64,000 nucleotides of DNA, taken from positions 1 through 64,000 of IMG/VR virus record IMGVR_UViG_3300049830_000142. The stretch is one strand, 5' to 3'. Origin of the DNA: a virus. The position numbers and the translations under genes are program-made. Positions 15,847-24,219 of this stretch are shown one piece after another. Under the pieces are notes generated by a model. The model saw only the letters and a list, made by a program, of their open reading frames with translations, ran no database searches and was not told the DNA's origin. The stretch's first letter is position 1. The number at the start of each line of letters is the position of its first letter.

Positions 15847-16036
15847 GACGCAGAGCCAACTGATTCTCACTAAAGATATGTAGCATACCTTCGCCATTAG
15901 CTGTAGTAAGCTCTGCCACAACCCTAGCGTTACCAGTCAAGGTTTTGAATATGCTAACTACTGTACCGTCAAATGCGTATCCTTTAGGTTTACAGATCTT
16001 ATCGCCTACTTTGAATGGAGGTTCAGGGTAATTCAC
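15839..16036 (-). CDS. SH3-like small phage protein
   Basis: 65 residues from a GTG at 16036 that overlaps the stop of the upstream gene (GTGA); an ATG further up at 16066 would overlap more. The pattern FKVGDKICKPKGYAFDGTVVSIFKT..NARVV..LHIFSENQL is a small beta-barrel (KOW/SH3-like) family common next to phage nucleotide genes. Function unknown. Overlaps thyA by eight bases. Confidence 0.65.
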   Translation of the reverse strand: MNYPEPPFKVGDKICKPKGYAFDGTVVSIFKTLTGNARVVAELTTANGEGMLHIFSENQLALRHE

Positions 16037-16404
16037 TTTTCCTCCTCTAAGAATTGCGTTGCCCACTTCTCAGTATCTTCAGCCTGCTTCTTGACCTGAG
16101 CTTCTGTCAAAGCATCAAGTACTGGCTTATCTTTGCGAGGGTCATTTACTGCAGGTCTGTTACCTTCAACCTCAGTCATATACTTAACTGGGTCTGTACC
16201 TTTAGGTAACGTAATGACTCCTGAGTCTGTAGCCATCTGCCAAACTGCGTCTTTTATATCAGTCTTAGGCTGGGTGCTTGCTAAAGCATTGATAATGATC
16301 TGATGTTGAACGAGCTCTGCTTGTGCAGCTGCTTTCTTTCTCTCTGCGTCTACTTTGCGAAATACTGCGGCTTCACTGTTTGTGTCTTGTGTTGGTTGTC
16401 CCAT
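16033..16404 (-). CDS. Hypothetical charged helical protein
   Basis: 123 residues, soluble and highly charged, with helical ends (DAERKKAAAQAELVQHQ, EAQVKKQAEDTEKWATQFLEEE) around a proline-containing middle. No motif known to me. Sits between dTMP kinase and the SH3-like gene in the dNTP operon with one-base or overlapping junctions. Confidence 0.6.
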   Translation of the reverse strand: MGQPTQDTNSEAAVFRKVDAERKKAAAQAELVQHQIIINALASTQPKTDIKDAVWQMATDSGVITLPKGTDPVKYMTEVEGNRPAVNDPRKDKPVLDALTEAQVKKQAEDTEKWATQFLEEEK

Positions 16405-16405
16405 A

Positions 16406-17164
16406 TTATGTAATTATTTTGTTACCTGCGTCTACTGTTAGCTGGCCTTCTTTAAGTTTACCAACTCTAAAAGCTGTGCAACGATAAATCTCGTTGTGAA
16501 CATCTTCTATAGAGCCTGAAGAATCAATGTTAAGTATCTTACCATTGCTCTCCTTCTCCTTACTCTTTAACCAATCGAAACCTTGAGCTATCCTAGTTTG
16601 GTAAGCTAGAGCCTCGCCCTCAAATCTATCCGTGCCGCCTCTATTAGCTTTGCGCTTAGCTGACTCTTCTGGGCTAATATCCATGACGAAGGTTAGATCA
16701 GGTACGGTTGGGCCTACTGTAAACTGTAGTAGAGCATTGATGATGTTCATGTCAGTCTGTCTACCAAACCCTTGATAGATGATAGTACTATACAAGAACC
16801 TGTCACAAATGCAAATACCGCCCGCTTCAAGAGCAGGTCTAATCTTTTCTTCTACTAACTGAGCTCTGTCAGCATTCATTAGTAATAGTTCAGCTGCATC
16901 ACAAATCTTAGAGCTAGGGTTCTTAACGATTTCCCTGAGTGATTCTCCTAAGCTAGATGAGCCTGGTGATCTGAATTGATGGACATGAAAGCCTAGTTGT
17001 TGGAGAGCCTTAGCTAGTAAATCTACTTGCGTAGTCTTACCTGCGCCATCTACTCCTTCAAAGCTAATCAAATAGCCCTTCTTCAATCCTACCGTAGGAT
17101 ATTGAATACCATCCCTGGCAATCGTATCCTGCATATTCTTTAGAAAGTCTGCATGCTTATTCAT
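16406..17164 (-). CDS. tmk: Thymidylate kinase
   Basis: 252 residues. Phosphorylates dTMP to dTDP. P-loop FEGVDGAGKTTQ (about 36), the DR(F) signature CICDRFLYSTIIYQG (about 115), and a lid-type RKANRGGTDRFEG (about 185). Slightly longer than typical Tmk (about 210) because of an N-terminal extension of about 28 residues before the first strand. Overlaps the Nudix gene start by eight bases. With thyA, RNR and dCMP deaminase it makes a pathway to dTTP. Confidence 0.92.
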   Translation of the reverse strand: MNKHADFLKNMQDTIARDGIQYPTVGLKKGYLISFEGVDGAGKTTQVDLLAKALQQLGFHVHQFRSPGSSSLGESLREIVKNPSSKICDAAELLLMNADRAQLVEEKIRPALEAGGICICDRFLYSTIIYQGFGRQTDMNIINALLQFTVGPTVPDLTFVMDISPEESAKRKANRGGTDRFEGEALAYQTRIAQGFDWLKSKEKESNGKILNIDSSGSIEDVHNEIYRCTAFRVGKLKEGQLTVDAGNKIIT

Positions 17165-17588
17165 AAATTGCTTCTAATGCTATAGGGTGTCCTGGGTTGT
17201 AGATATGGTCCAAAGCCAAGTTCACTAACCAAGGGATATTAGGAATTGTCTTTTCTTTACGGGTGATAATATCATTCACTTCGTATATGCCAACGATCTC
17301 AGACTCAACTGTAGTGACATCTAAGATACAGTCCACGGCATAGAAACAAGCGACTACGAAGTTCTCTTCATTCAAGTCGCGTAACGTACAAATCTCTTTC
17401 CAATCAGCTTTGATGTTTGCTTCTTCCTTAGCTTCTCTAGTCATGGCTTGTAGATAAGTTTCGCCATCCTCAACCTTACCACCTACACCATTAAGCAAAC
17501 CTAGCTGCCATTCCGGCTTCTGTTTTCTAATCAACGCTATCTTAGAGCAGTCCTTAGAAAACAGTAAGCCCATTACATATTTAGTCAT
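17157..17588 (-). CDS. Nudix hydrolase
   Basis: 143 residues with a complete Nudix box, GGKVEDGETYLQAM followed by TREAKEEANI (residues about 35-58; Gx5Ex7REUXEExGU), binding the Mg ions that hydrolyse nucleoside diphosphate-X substrates. It could sanitise oxidised nucleotides or trim ADP-ribose or NAD-type compounds; the NAD+ salvage enzyme at 9.5 kb makes the second idea worth noting. Overlaps the HNH gene upstream. Confidence 0.88.
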   Translation of the reverse strand: MTKYVMGLLFSKDCSKIALIRKQKPEWQLGLLNGVGGKVEDGETYLQAMTREAKEEANIKADWKEICTLRDLNEENFVVACFYAVDCILDVTTVESEIVGIYEVNDIITRKEKTIPNIPWLVNLALDHIYNPGHPIALEAIYE

Positions 17589-18129
17589 TATTATACCTTG
17601 CTACTAGCTTACATAAGCTAATAAATTCTTTTTCGTCTAAGTCTTGTTTCATTAAATTAATATTTTTTAACACCCATTGACAGTTATCCTTAGTGTAACC
17701 TTTTGATGAGTCAATTCGGTCTAAAGATGCATTACTAGTCGTGTCTTCACCATACTTACGCAGTGATATTGGAACGTTAGTCAATGCACATAACTTATCC
17801 TGGCGTATAAATAGTTTCCAGCCGTCTTTGATCGTGATCTTAAACGGAATTCCTCGTTTTTTAGCACAATAACGGATACAACTCCATTCTGTGCCACCTA
17901 ATTCCTCGCATCCTAACCATTTCGAGTTTGTCTTGCCACGACGGTTAGTGCACCCACATGATTTTGAAGCACCACTTCTTAAATGATAACCAATCATGCT
18001 CTTGACCTTACCACAATCGCATTGACATTCGAACCTAGATTCATGTCTAGGATTGTGGTTGCCTAAGTCTCTTAAAACCGTTAGTTTACCAAATTTGGCA
18101 CCTTGCTTTATAATAATTTTACTACCCAT
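17581..18129 (-). CDS. HNH homing endonuclease (zinc-ribbon type)
   Basis: 182 residues. An N-terminal zinc-ribbon-like DNA-binding part (FGKLTVLRDLG, CQCDCGK, SCGCTNRRGKTNS) and an HNH-type core (CALTNVPISL, NASLDRIDSSKGYTKDNCQWV). A free-standing mobile gene inserted in the dNTP operon between ribonucleotide reductase and the Nudix gene, with its own leaderless promoter and AT-rich codons. The same architecture recurs at 43149-43724. Confidence 0.85.
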   Translation of the reverse strand: MGSKIIIKQGAKFGKLTVLRDLGNHNPRHESRFECQCDCGKVKSMIGYHLRSGASKSCGCTNRRGKTNSKWLGCEELGGTEWSCIRYCAKKRGIPFKITIKDGWKLFIRQDKLCALTNVPISLRKYGEDTTSNASLDRIDSSKGYTKDNCQWVLKNINLMKQDLDEKEFISLCKLVARYNND

Positions 18130-18135
18130 ATGTAA

Positions 18136-18164
18136 ATATTACACACAGGTAGTAAAAATGTCAA
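18136..18164 (-). promoter_or_regulatory. Leaderless promoter of the HNH gene
   Basis: Minus strand: TTGACA (18164-18159), 17 bases, TAATAT (18141-18136), six bases, ATG at 18129. Confidence 0.7.
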
Positions 18165-18174
18165 GACCAATAAG

Positions 18175-20157
18175 TTATTTCTTAGTAAACTTTATCTCGC
18201 AAGAATCATTACTACAAAATTTTTCAACATCAGCCTCTTCACCATGGATTCCTCTTAATTTTAGAGGTTTCAATTTTTCTAAAATCTCATCGTATTTTTT
18301 AGCAGTTATAGTTTCATAGGGCATTTGTCTATAAGTTGTACCAGACTCTAACATAGGAAGAAATGAAACACCTTTAAGCTGATATTGATAAAGGTCCAAT
18401 GCGAACTTAATTTGATCTGCTTCATGTTTCTTAAATGTAACTGTGCAACTAACTTGGTTATCCGCCCAATAACGCTGCATAAAGGCTGCCATACCCAGTT
18501 GTTCCCACATTGAAACATCTTTTAACGTTCGAATGTTTGTGCCTAAGCTAACAGGAATTTCAACCACCATAGTACTATCTTCCGAGCCATAGCAAGGTTC
18601 TATCTTGTACCCTGCGTCTTTTAGGGGTTGGATTAATTCGCTGTGTTTGCTCAATCGCATTCTACGAATATAGTGTGTGTTTTCTGGAAAATGCACACCT
18701 GGGGTAGCTCCAGCCAAAAGACTTACAGTACCTGATGGTTTAATCGATGTCTTCTTGATGCTTTTTGGAATAGCCAACCAGTCAGAATAAACTTCATCAT
18801 ATCTTTCAATAGCTTTATAGCCTTCCTCACACCAAACTTTGAGCTCATGTATTCCTTTAACCGCAAGAAATTGAGCGATACCACTCATACTGCAGCCTAT
18901 TCTACGGTTTCTAAGCATTACACGATTCGTGTCACTCCAGTGTGTCTCGCCTAAAGTAACGGTCTTAGCATATAGATAAGCGTACTTAAGCGTAACAAGA
19001 TAGTCTGCCATACTATCGTGATTCGATGGGAATGTCTCGACCAAGTTGCAAACTTCATAACTTTCCAAACTCTGTTCTAGACAAGGATTACCTCCAGATA
19101 CTCTAGAGTCTTTGTTGTCCTTGCCGTTATTCATTCTAGAGTAACCTTGCATATTCTCTAACCAAGCAAAACCAGGCTCACCGTTGATACGAGTCCTTTC
19201 AGCTGCGTTGGTATAGTCCATGCCGAGGTCACAAAAGATGCTGTTGTTACTAGTCCAACCAAAGCTCTCTCTCCTAGGGTTGACTTTGTAGTTCTTCAAA
19301 TCCAAATACTCGTTAGAGTTGTAATCACCGAATACTATTTCAGCGGTTCTTCTTACGTTACCAGCTACGACACATTTACCTACTAAGTTCATGATGTCGA
19401 CGATGGTTGTGATTGTGATCGGAGTACCTGCGTTCCTATCTAGAACTGCACGAATCACTTCATGCATCTCTTGTAAAGGACCAGGACCACTAGATACACC
19501 ACCGAAACCTTTGATAGGTAGTCCGGCTACTCTGACTTTGCCATAGTCAAAGACAATCTTTTTAGAACCGTTGAAGTAAGACTCAAGCAATACTTTGAGA
19601 GACTCTACCCAAGCTTCACGAGTGTCTTCTATGACAAATGTCTCGACGTTAGTCTTGTTTGGAGCGTAAATCTGAACCTGACCTGCACCTTTAGTGTCAA
19701 AGCCACATCCTACACCTACCATAGACACGTCCATCAAGAAACAGAAAGGCTTGGACCTATCTTCCTTTAGAGAAGAAGTAGATACGAATGCACAGTTGTT
19801 CAGAGCCATGTAGATGTTACGCTCTTCAGTGATAGGAGAACCCATAGCCCAAAGACCACGACCTGGAGGTAGGAACTTCATACTGAAGATTCGCTCATAC
19901 ATTTCTTGTGCAGACTTTTGGGCTTTCTGTGGTTGCCATCCTAACCTATGCTCTTCAATCCACTTCTTCTGCATATTGAACGTTCCCTCTACTACTCTAG
20001 CTACAGTCTCCCACCAACGTTCGTTCTCACCATTTTCCTTAATGCGGCTGTAAGTACGCATGTAGACTAACTCACCCAAGCCATTGAAACCAAATGGTGG
20101 CTTCTTATGTTTATAGCTAGAAAGAAAGTTGTCTGTTAATCTAAATTTATTTTCCAT
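18175..20157 (-). CDS. nrdJ: Adenosylcobalamin-dependent ribonucleotide reductase (class II, monomeric)
   Basis: 660 residues. Reduces ribonucleotides to deoxyribonucleotides using B12. Signatures: FLPPGRGLWAMGS (about 95), LNNCAFVST with the first redox cysteine (about 122), NPCLEQSLESYEVCNLVETFP with the radical cysteine and glutamate (about 375), KPSGTVSLLAGATPGVHFP (about 490), and a C-terminal cysteine pair FCSNDSC. Size fits the monomeric RtpR type. Oxygen-independent, so usable in aerobic or anaerobic hosts that supply cobalamin. No B12 riboswitch seen. Two bases separate it from dCMP deaminase. Confidence 0.93.
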   Translation of the reverse strand: MENKFRLTDNFLSSYKHKKPPFGFNGLGELVYMRTYSRIKENGENERWWETVARVVEGTFNMQKKWIEEHRLGWQPQKAQKSAQEMYERIFSMKFLPPGRGLWAMGSPITEERNIYMALNNCAFVSTSSLKEDRSKPFCFLMDVSMVGVGCGFDTKGAGQVQIYAPNKTNVETFVIEDTREAWVESLKVLLESYFNGSKKIVFDYGKVRVAGLPIKGFGGVSSGPGPLQEMHEVIRAVLDRNAGTPITITTIVDIMNLVGKCVVAGNVRRTAEIVFGDYNSNEYLDLKNYKVNPRRESFGWTSNNSIFCDLGMDYTNAAERTRINGEPGFAWLENMQGYSRMNNGKDNKDSRVSGGNPCLEQSLESYEVCNLVETFPSNHDSMADYLVTLKYAYLYAKTVTLGETHWSDTNRVMLRNRRIGCSMSGIAQFLAVKGIHELKVWCEEGYKAIERYDEVYSDWLAIPKSIKKTSIKPSGTVSLLAGATPGVHFPENTHYIRRMRLSKHSELIQPLKDAGYKIEPCYGSEDSTMVVEIPVSLGTNIRTLKDVSMWEQLGMAAFMQRYWADNQVSCTVTFKKHEADQIKFALDLYQYQLKGVSFLPMLESGTTYRQMPYETITAKKYDEILEKLKPLKLRGIHGEEADVEKFCSNDSCEIKFTKK

Positions 20158-20158
20158 A

Positions 20159-20647
20159 TCAAATGTGTATTTCCTTACCGTCTAGCATCCCAGTTAAACC
20201 TAGCTTTCCATCAAAGTAATCTAGGGTAATGCCTGCCTCTGTCATCATCATTTCTGCAACTTTGAATGACTCTACCCACTTCGGAGAGTGAGTTAGATTA
20301 GGCCACTGTTTGTGAACGACTATCTTGACTATTCCAGCCTGAATGATTGATTTCATGCATTCAGAACAAGGAATGCCTTGTGTATAAAGTGTTGAATCTT
20401 GTGTGCTATGTCCCATCAAAGCACCTTGTAGTACTGCATTAGCCTCAGCATGTACCACTAACTGATGCTTAAGAGTGCGGTCTTTATAACGGTCTTCTGT
20501 ATCTCTGACGCCATAAGGAAAACCGTTAAAGCCTGATGCTATAAGACGGTTGTTCTTTTCTAAAATAGCTCCTATCCTAGTTGTAGGGTCTTTGGACTTT
20601 GAAGCAGCGAGATAAACGTGCCTCATATAAAATTCTTGCCAATTCAT
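20159..20647 (-). CDS. dCMP deaminase
   Basis: 162 residues. Converts dCMP to dUMP for ThyA. Zinc site HAEANAVLQGA (His and the catalytic Glu, about 70) and PCSECMKSI (about 102), the ComEB/T4 Cd-type arrangement. N-terminal SKSKDPTTRIGAILE and SGFNGFPYGV fit the family. Stop-start overlap with the MazG gene and a 1-base gap to nrdJ. Confidence 0.93.
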   Translation of the reverse strand: MNWQEFYMRHVYLAASKSKDPTTRIGAILEKNNRLIASGFNGFPYGVRDTEDRYKDRTLKHQLVVHAEANAVLQGALMGHSTQDSTLYTQGIPCSECMKSIIQAGIVKIVVHKQWPNLTHSPKWVESFKVAEMMMTEAGITLDYFDGKLGLTGMLDGKEIHI

Positions 20648-20988
20648 TATCGGTTGTCTCCACTTCCACCTATCACGCCTCTTTCTTTACGAGAAGATAG
20701 CTTGCGGTAGTTGTGTTCCAAAAGCTCGGTCAAAGATAGTCCTAGTGCATCGCATAGTCTAGTCAAGTACCATGCTACATCAGAAGTCTCATCAGTTAAG
20801 GTGAGCTTAGTTGCTGGTGTAAGTACGCCACCGTTATCTCTGATTACTTTCTTTAGCTTACCGCATACTTCGCCAGCTTCGCTAGCTAAGCCTAGAGCTA
20901 AGTACTCTAGTTCTCTTTCCTTAGGATAGATTGCGGTTGATCGTGTAAACTCTAAATATTGTTCGTTGGTTATTGGTTGTTTGGTCAT
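20647..20988 (-). CDS. MazG-like nucleotide pyrophosphohydrolase
   Basis: 113 residues from the ATG at 20988. All-alpha NTP pyrophosphohydrolase: ALGLASEAGEVCGKLKKV supplies the ExxE part and DETSDVAWYLTRLCDALG the ExxD part of the Mg site. It may degrade dUTP, (p)ppGpp or damaged dNTPs. First gene of the dNTP operon; its leader contains a perfect 8-bp hairpin. Confidence 0.85.
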   Translation of the reverse strand: MTKQPITNEQYLEFTRSTAIYPKERELEYLALGLASEAGEVCGKLKKVIRDNGGVLTPATKLTLTDETSDVAWYLTRLCDALGLSLTELLEHNYRKLSSRKERGVIGGSGDNR

Positions 20989-20998
20989 AAAAAATAAG

Positions 20999-21026
20999 TT
21001 TCGCGTAAACAATTAGTCACGCGAAA
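20999..21026 (-). promoter_or_regulatory. Leader hairpin of the dNTP operon
   Basis: TTTCGCGT / ACGCGAAA, 8 bp perfect, loop of 12, ending ten bases before the mazG ATG. It could be an operator or a translational control hairpin. No TTGACA promoter is evident next to it. Confidence 0.45.
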
Positions 21027-21039
21027 TAACAGACTAGCA

Positions 21040-21069
21040 CAAAAATCGTCCGCTGGAAATAGGGACGAT
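21040..21069 (-). terminator. Rho-independent terminator
   Basis: Minus strand: ATCGTCC, 11-base loop, GGACGAT, then TTTTTG. It ends the 21123-21374 transcript before the dNTP operon. A second hairpin (AGGCAA..TTGCCT, 21078-21098) lies just upstream. Confidence 0.65.
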
Positions 21070-21122
21070 GAAGATTTAGGCAACTTTTTAACTTGCCTAC
21101 TTTACGTGAAATTGAGGAACTG

Positions 21123-21374
21123 TTAAGCGTCCTTCAATTCAAGTAATGATAAGACAATGGAACGTAACGTCTTGTACACTTCTGGGTTCTCGTCCTCGAG
21201 ATTTACGAAGTTGTTGTTCAAGACTAAGGTGTTCTTGTCTCCTAATGTTGCTTTAAGCACTATAGAGTCGTCCAATGTCATTACGACTTGTTCGTCCTCT
21301 GGTTCATAATCGATCTCTAATCTCATATGAGTTAACTTTATTGAATTAGCCATAGGCTTGTCAATTCCATTCAT
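21123..21374 (-). CDS. Hypothetical small protein
   Basis: 83 residues from the ATG at 21374 (alternative ATG at 21353). Beta-rich, acidic: LEIDYEPEDEQVVMTLDDSIVLKATL, then a C-terminal helix. No family. Monocistronic, divergent from the papain-like protease gene. Confidence 0.6.
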   Translation of the reverse strand: MNGIDKPMANSIKLTHMRLEIDYEPEDEQVVMTLDDSIVLKATLGDKNTLVLNNNFVNLEDENPEVYKTLRSIVLSLLELKDA

Positions 21375-21438
21375 AAAAATATTTTGTTTGCTTCTTCTAA
21401 AGGTTAAAACTAGAATAGTACTATACCAAAGGCACACT

Positions 21439-22176
21439 ATGATTAAGTATCGTCTAGGCCGTAAAGCGGCTAAATTTGATAAGCGTACACTACGCCTCGC
21501 CCGTTACCTCGCTCCAAATCTCAAGCCTCCACATAGCATAGCTTGGCAAGGAAAAGTGCAGGACTGGGGTATGATGAAGAACGATGAACTAGGTGACTGT
21601 ACTTGTGCAGCTGCCGGACATTGTATCATGAACTGGACTGCTAACGCTGGTGTGCTTGTCAGACCTTCTGATGAATCAATCTTAACAGCTTATAAGGCAG
21701 TTGGTGGTTATGTGCCTGGCGATCCATCTACTGATAACGGTGCTATTGAACTTGATGTTCTCAAGTATTGGCAGAAGGTTGGTGTTGCAGGTCATAAGAT
21801 TGGTGCATATGTATCAATCAATCCTAAGAACATCCAGCATATGAAGGTTGCTACTTGGTTGTTCGGTGCAGTGTATACTGGTGTTATGCTTACACAAGCT
21901 GACATGGACGCTATTCAATCAGGCAATACTACTTGGAACTACACTAAAGGTTCTTCTATTGGTGGTCATGCTATTCCAGCTTTCGGTTATAATAGCAAAG
22001 GATTTCAATACGTTACATGGGGTGCGGTACAAACCGGTACCTACGAATGGACGTACAATCAGATGGAAGAGGCCTATGCTATCATTAGCACTGACTGGTT
22101 CAATAATCAAGGCAACGCTCCTTCTGGGTTCAACGTCAAACAATTAATGCTAGACTTAGGAGCTATACAACACTAA
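21439..22176 (+). CDS. Papain-like cysteine peptidase family protein
   Basis: 245 residues from the ATG at 21439. Pattern of papain-fold (C1/C39-like) proteins: LGDCTCAAAGHCIMNW provides the candidate nucleophile (about 52-57), GGHAIPAFGYNSKGF the histidine (about 176), and VTWGAVQTGTYEWT the segment where the third residue sits. No signal peptide, so it acts inside the cell or virion. Its stop overlaps the ATG of the RNA polymerase beta fragment (TAATG), so the two are translated together. It could process virion or RNA polymerase polypeptides. Confidence 0.7.
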   Translation: MIKYRLGRKAAKFDKRTLRLARYLAPNLKPPHSIAWQGKVQDWGMMKNDELGDCTCAAAGHCIMNWTANAGVLVRPSDESILTAYKAVGGYVPGDPSTDNGAIELDVLKYWQKVGVAGHKIGAYVSINPKNIQHMKVATWLFGAVYTGVMLTQADMDAIQSGNTTWNYTKGSSIGGHAIPAFGYNSKGFQYVTWGAVQTGTYEWTYNQMEEAYAIISTDWFNNQGNAPSGFNVKQLMLDLGAIQH

Positions 22177-22859
22177 TGCTAAGTAGACCTGAAAAGATTT
22201 CGAAGCTAAAACAATGGCTTAACCACACTAAGTTGGATAAGGACATTGTTAAGAGTAATGTAGGAGTTGAGGACGATAAGATTAGTCCTCAAGTGTTACT
22301 TGCTAGCTCAGCTAAGCTAATCAAGATCAACAAAGGTGAAGCAGAACCTGATGATCGTGATAACTTGAAGTTCAGTAAATTCATGGGTATTGAAGATTTC
22401 GTAGAGGAACATATCCAACGTGACGCTTCCAAGATACAACAGAAGGCTGCTTACAAGATGCAGATGAAGAAGAATCTTAGCTGGCTTACACCAGGCTTTT
22501 TCACTCCTCAGATCAGGTCAGTTATCATTGGTAACTCTTTAGCTAACAACGTAGACGGTATTAACCCTCTAGAACATTGGGATAATAGTCACAAAGTCAC
22601 TAAGATGGGTCCTGGTGGTATTCCTAGCACTGACGCTATTCCTCCAGAGTCTCGTAACGTAGCACCATCCTCATTCGGTTTCTTTGATCCAGTACACATC
22701 TCTGAGTCTGAAAAGATCGGTGTCACTAGCTATATCAATCACAACGTAGCTAAAGGTGACGATTGCAAGCTATACCGAGTCATGAAGACTAAGCATGGCT
22801 TGAAGTGGATGGACCATGAAGACGTTTTAAGTAAACAAGTACACATTCCAGAATACTAA
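22176..22859 (+). CDS. RNA polymerase beta subunit, middle fragment (betaM)
   Basis: 227 residues. The diagnostic stretch NPLEHWDNSHKVTKMGPGGI (about 130-149) corresponds to bacterial beta NPLSEltHKRRlSALGPGGL (fork loop and rifampicin region), followed by RNVAPSSFGFFDPVHISESEKIGVTSYI, matching [28 protein letters not shown]. The N-terminal part (AEPDDRDNLKF) matches the DDIDHLGNRR region. It therefore covers roughly E. coli beta 340-640. The other pieces are at 29367-30065, 48509-51466 and 53801-55711. An endonuclease VII-type gene abuts its 3' end. Confidence 0.82.
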   Translation: MLSRPEKISKLKQWLNHTKLDKDIVKSNVGVEDDKISPQVLLASSAKLIKINKGEAEPDDRDNLKFSKFMGIEDFVEEHIQRDASKIQQKAAYKMQMKKNLSWLTPGFFTPQIRSVIIGNSLANNVDGINPLEHWDNSHKVTKMGPGGIPSTDAIPPESRNVAPSSFGFFDPVHISESEKIGVTSYINHNVAKGDDCKLYRVMKTKHGLKWMDHEDVLSKQVHIPEY

Positions 22860-23248
22860 CCAGCTTGTAAATAGTTGATCATGCTTTTTAGAATACATAC
22901 GTTATCTTTAGCGTATCCTAGTCCTAAATTACAAGGTTTACAAAGCAATCCCCTTACTTTTCCTGTTGTGTGATCATGGTCTACGTTTAATTTATATCTT
23001 TCACCTACGTTGCCACAAATTTTACATTTACCTAGTTGTAAATCAAACAATTTATCGTAATCTTCAATAGATAATCCATAACTTGTCTTTAGTTCATAAG
23101 CACGGGTAATTTTCTTAACTTTTTCAGGATTTTTAACTCGCCAATTTTTGCTATTACGAATTTTTTGTTTTGAATTAAGCTTATAATACTGTTTCCACTT
23201 TAGCTTATTCTTACTGTAGTAATCTTTATTATATTCTCTAGTGTTCAT
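22856..23248 (-). CDS. Endonuclease VII-type HNH nuclease
   Basis: 130 residues. Basic N-terminal half, then the recombination endonuclease VII pattern: CKICGNVG (about 78), LNVDHDHTTGKVRGLLCKPCNLGLGYAKDN (about 90-119). Zinc-braced HNH that cuts branched or specific DNA; free-standing copies behave as homing endonucleases. Placed tail-to-tail with betaM (4-bp overlap) and downstream of the fibre genes. Confidence 0.85.
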   Translation of the reverse strand: MNTREYNKDYYSKNKLKWKQYYKLNSKQKIRNSKNWRVKNPEKVKKITRAYELKTSYGLSIEDYDKLFDLQLGKCKICGNVGERYKLNVDHDHTTGKVRGLLCKPCNLGLGYAKDNVCILKSMINYLQAG

Positions 23249-23253
23249 AAGTA

Positions 23254-24219
23254 TTAAAGCGCTATCAAAGGTCTTACTGAAGTAAAGTAGTCCTTCTTAG
23301 TAATATCCGCTACATCTGTAAAGTAGAACTGCACTAATCCTGTAGTAGCTCCTGAAGGCATTAGAAATGTGGCTATGTCTTTTACGGCATCTGTTCCAGT
23401 TCTGGATGATGTCAGTACAAACTTCGTATCACTTGCTACAGTACCCTTTGTAATTGGTGCTGAAACTCCGGCTATCAAGATCTGAGATAAATCAGCAAAT
23501 CCAGTTCTATGGGCTGTGCTGTCATAGGTTGAACTAACTGCAGGACAAGTGATGCTAACGCTATCTCCTGCGTAAGCACCGTCTACTGAGAAGTAGATGC
23601 TGTCTATGCGCTCTGTCAATCTTAGCGATGATCCTAAGTCAGATACATTGCTAATACTGTATTGAGGAGAGCTAGCTACTCCATGGTAACCTATAGATGG
23701 TAATGCACCTGACTTAAAGGACGGAAATCCCTGTAACACTATTCTACCATCAGCACCAGTGTTTACAGCTTGAGCTAAGTAAGCTGTAGCTGAACCAGAG
23801 CCTGCAACTCTAAATTGTGTTTGAGGTAAGAATGCATAAAGCTTTCTACCTGCTACAGTAGTGATGCCTGGTGTCCCTTTACTCATATCTGTAGTAAACT
23901 GTACCGTAGCTCCACCTGCTTGAACAGCATCGAATCTGACTGGACAGATATTATTCTCTTCTACTTGTCTCCTTTTAATCAAGTTATGCGCTGTGACAGA
24001 ACCGAAGTCTATCAAGAAGCCATCTGTAGTCTCATAAAAGCAGAGCAGGCTAAAGTACATCGACTTAACACATCTTCCAAAGAAGAACGCTTGATCTGCA
24101 TATAGAGCTGGTTGTCTAACTGGATTAGTGTCAGAGGTAGTGCTCAATGCTAAGTGTAAAGGATCGATGTTCGACCCGTCAAACGGAGCATACTGAGATT
24201 CGTGGATTACTTCCTGCAT
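23254..24219 (-). CDS. Virion-associated protein, possibly fibre-linked
   Basis: 321 residues from the ATG at 24219, which overlaps the stop of the large fibre gene (TAATG). Beta-rich, G/S/T/A-rich and neutral, with few charged residues in the middle, typical of tail or fibre components. No enzymatic motif. A partner or tip of the 1051-residue protein is a reasonable inference from the coupling. Confidence 0.6.
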   Translation of the reverse strand: MQEVIHESQYAPFDGSNIDPLHLALSTTSDTNPVRQPALYADQAFFFGRCVKSMYFSLLCFYETTDGFLIDFGSVTAHNLIKRRQVEENNICPVRFDAVQAGGATVQFTTDMSKGTPGITTVAGRKLYAFLPQTQFRVAGSGSATAYLAQAVNTGADGRIVLQGFPSFKSGALPSIGYHGVASSPQYSISNVSDLGSSLRLTERIDSIYFSVDGAYAGDSVSITCPAVSSTYDSTAHRTGFADLSQILIAGVSAPITKGTVASDTKFVLTSSRTGTDAVKDIATFLMPSGATTGLVQFYFTDVADITKKDYFTSVRPLIAL

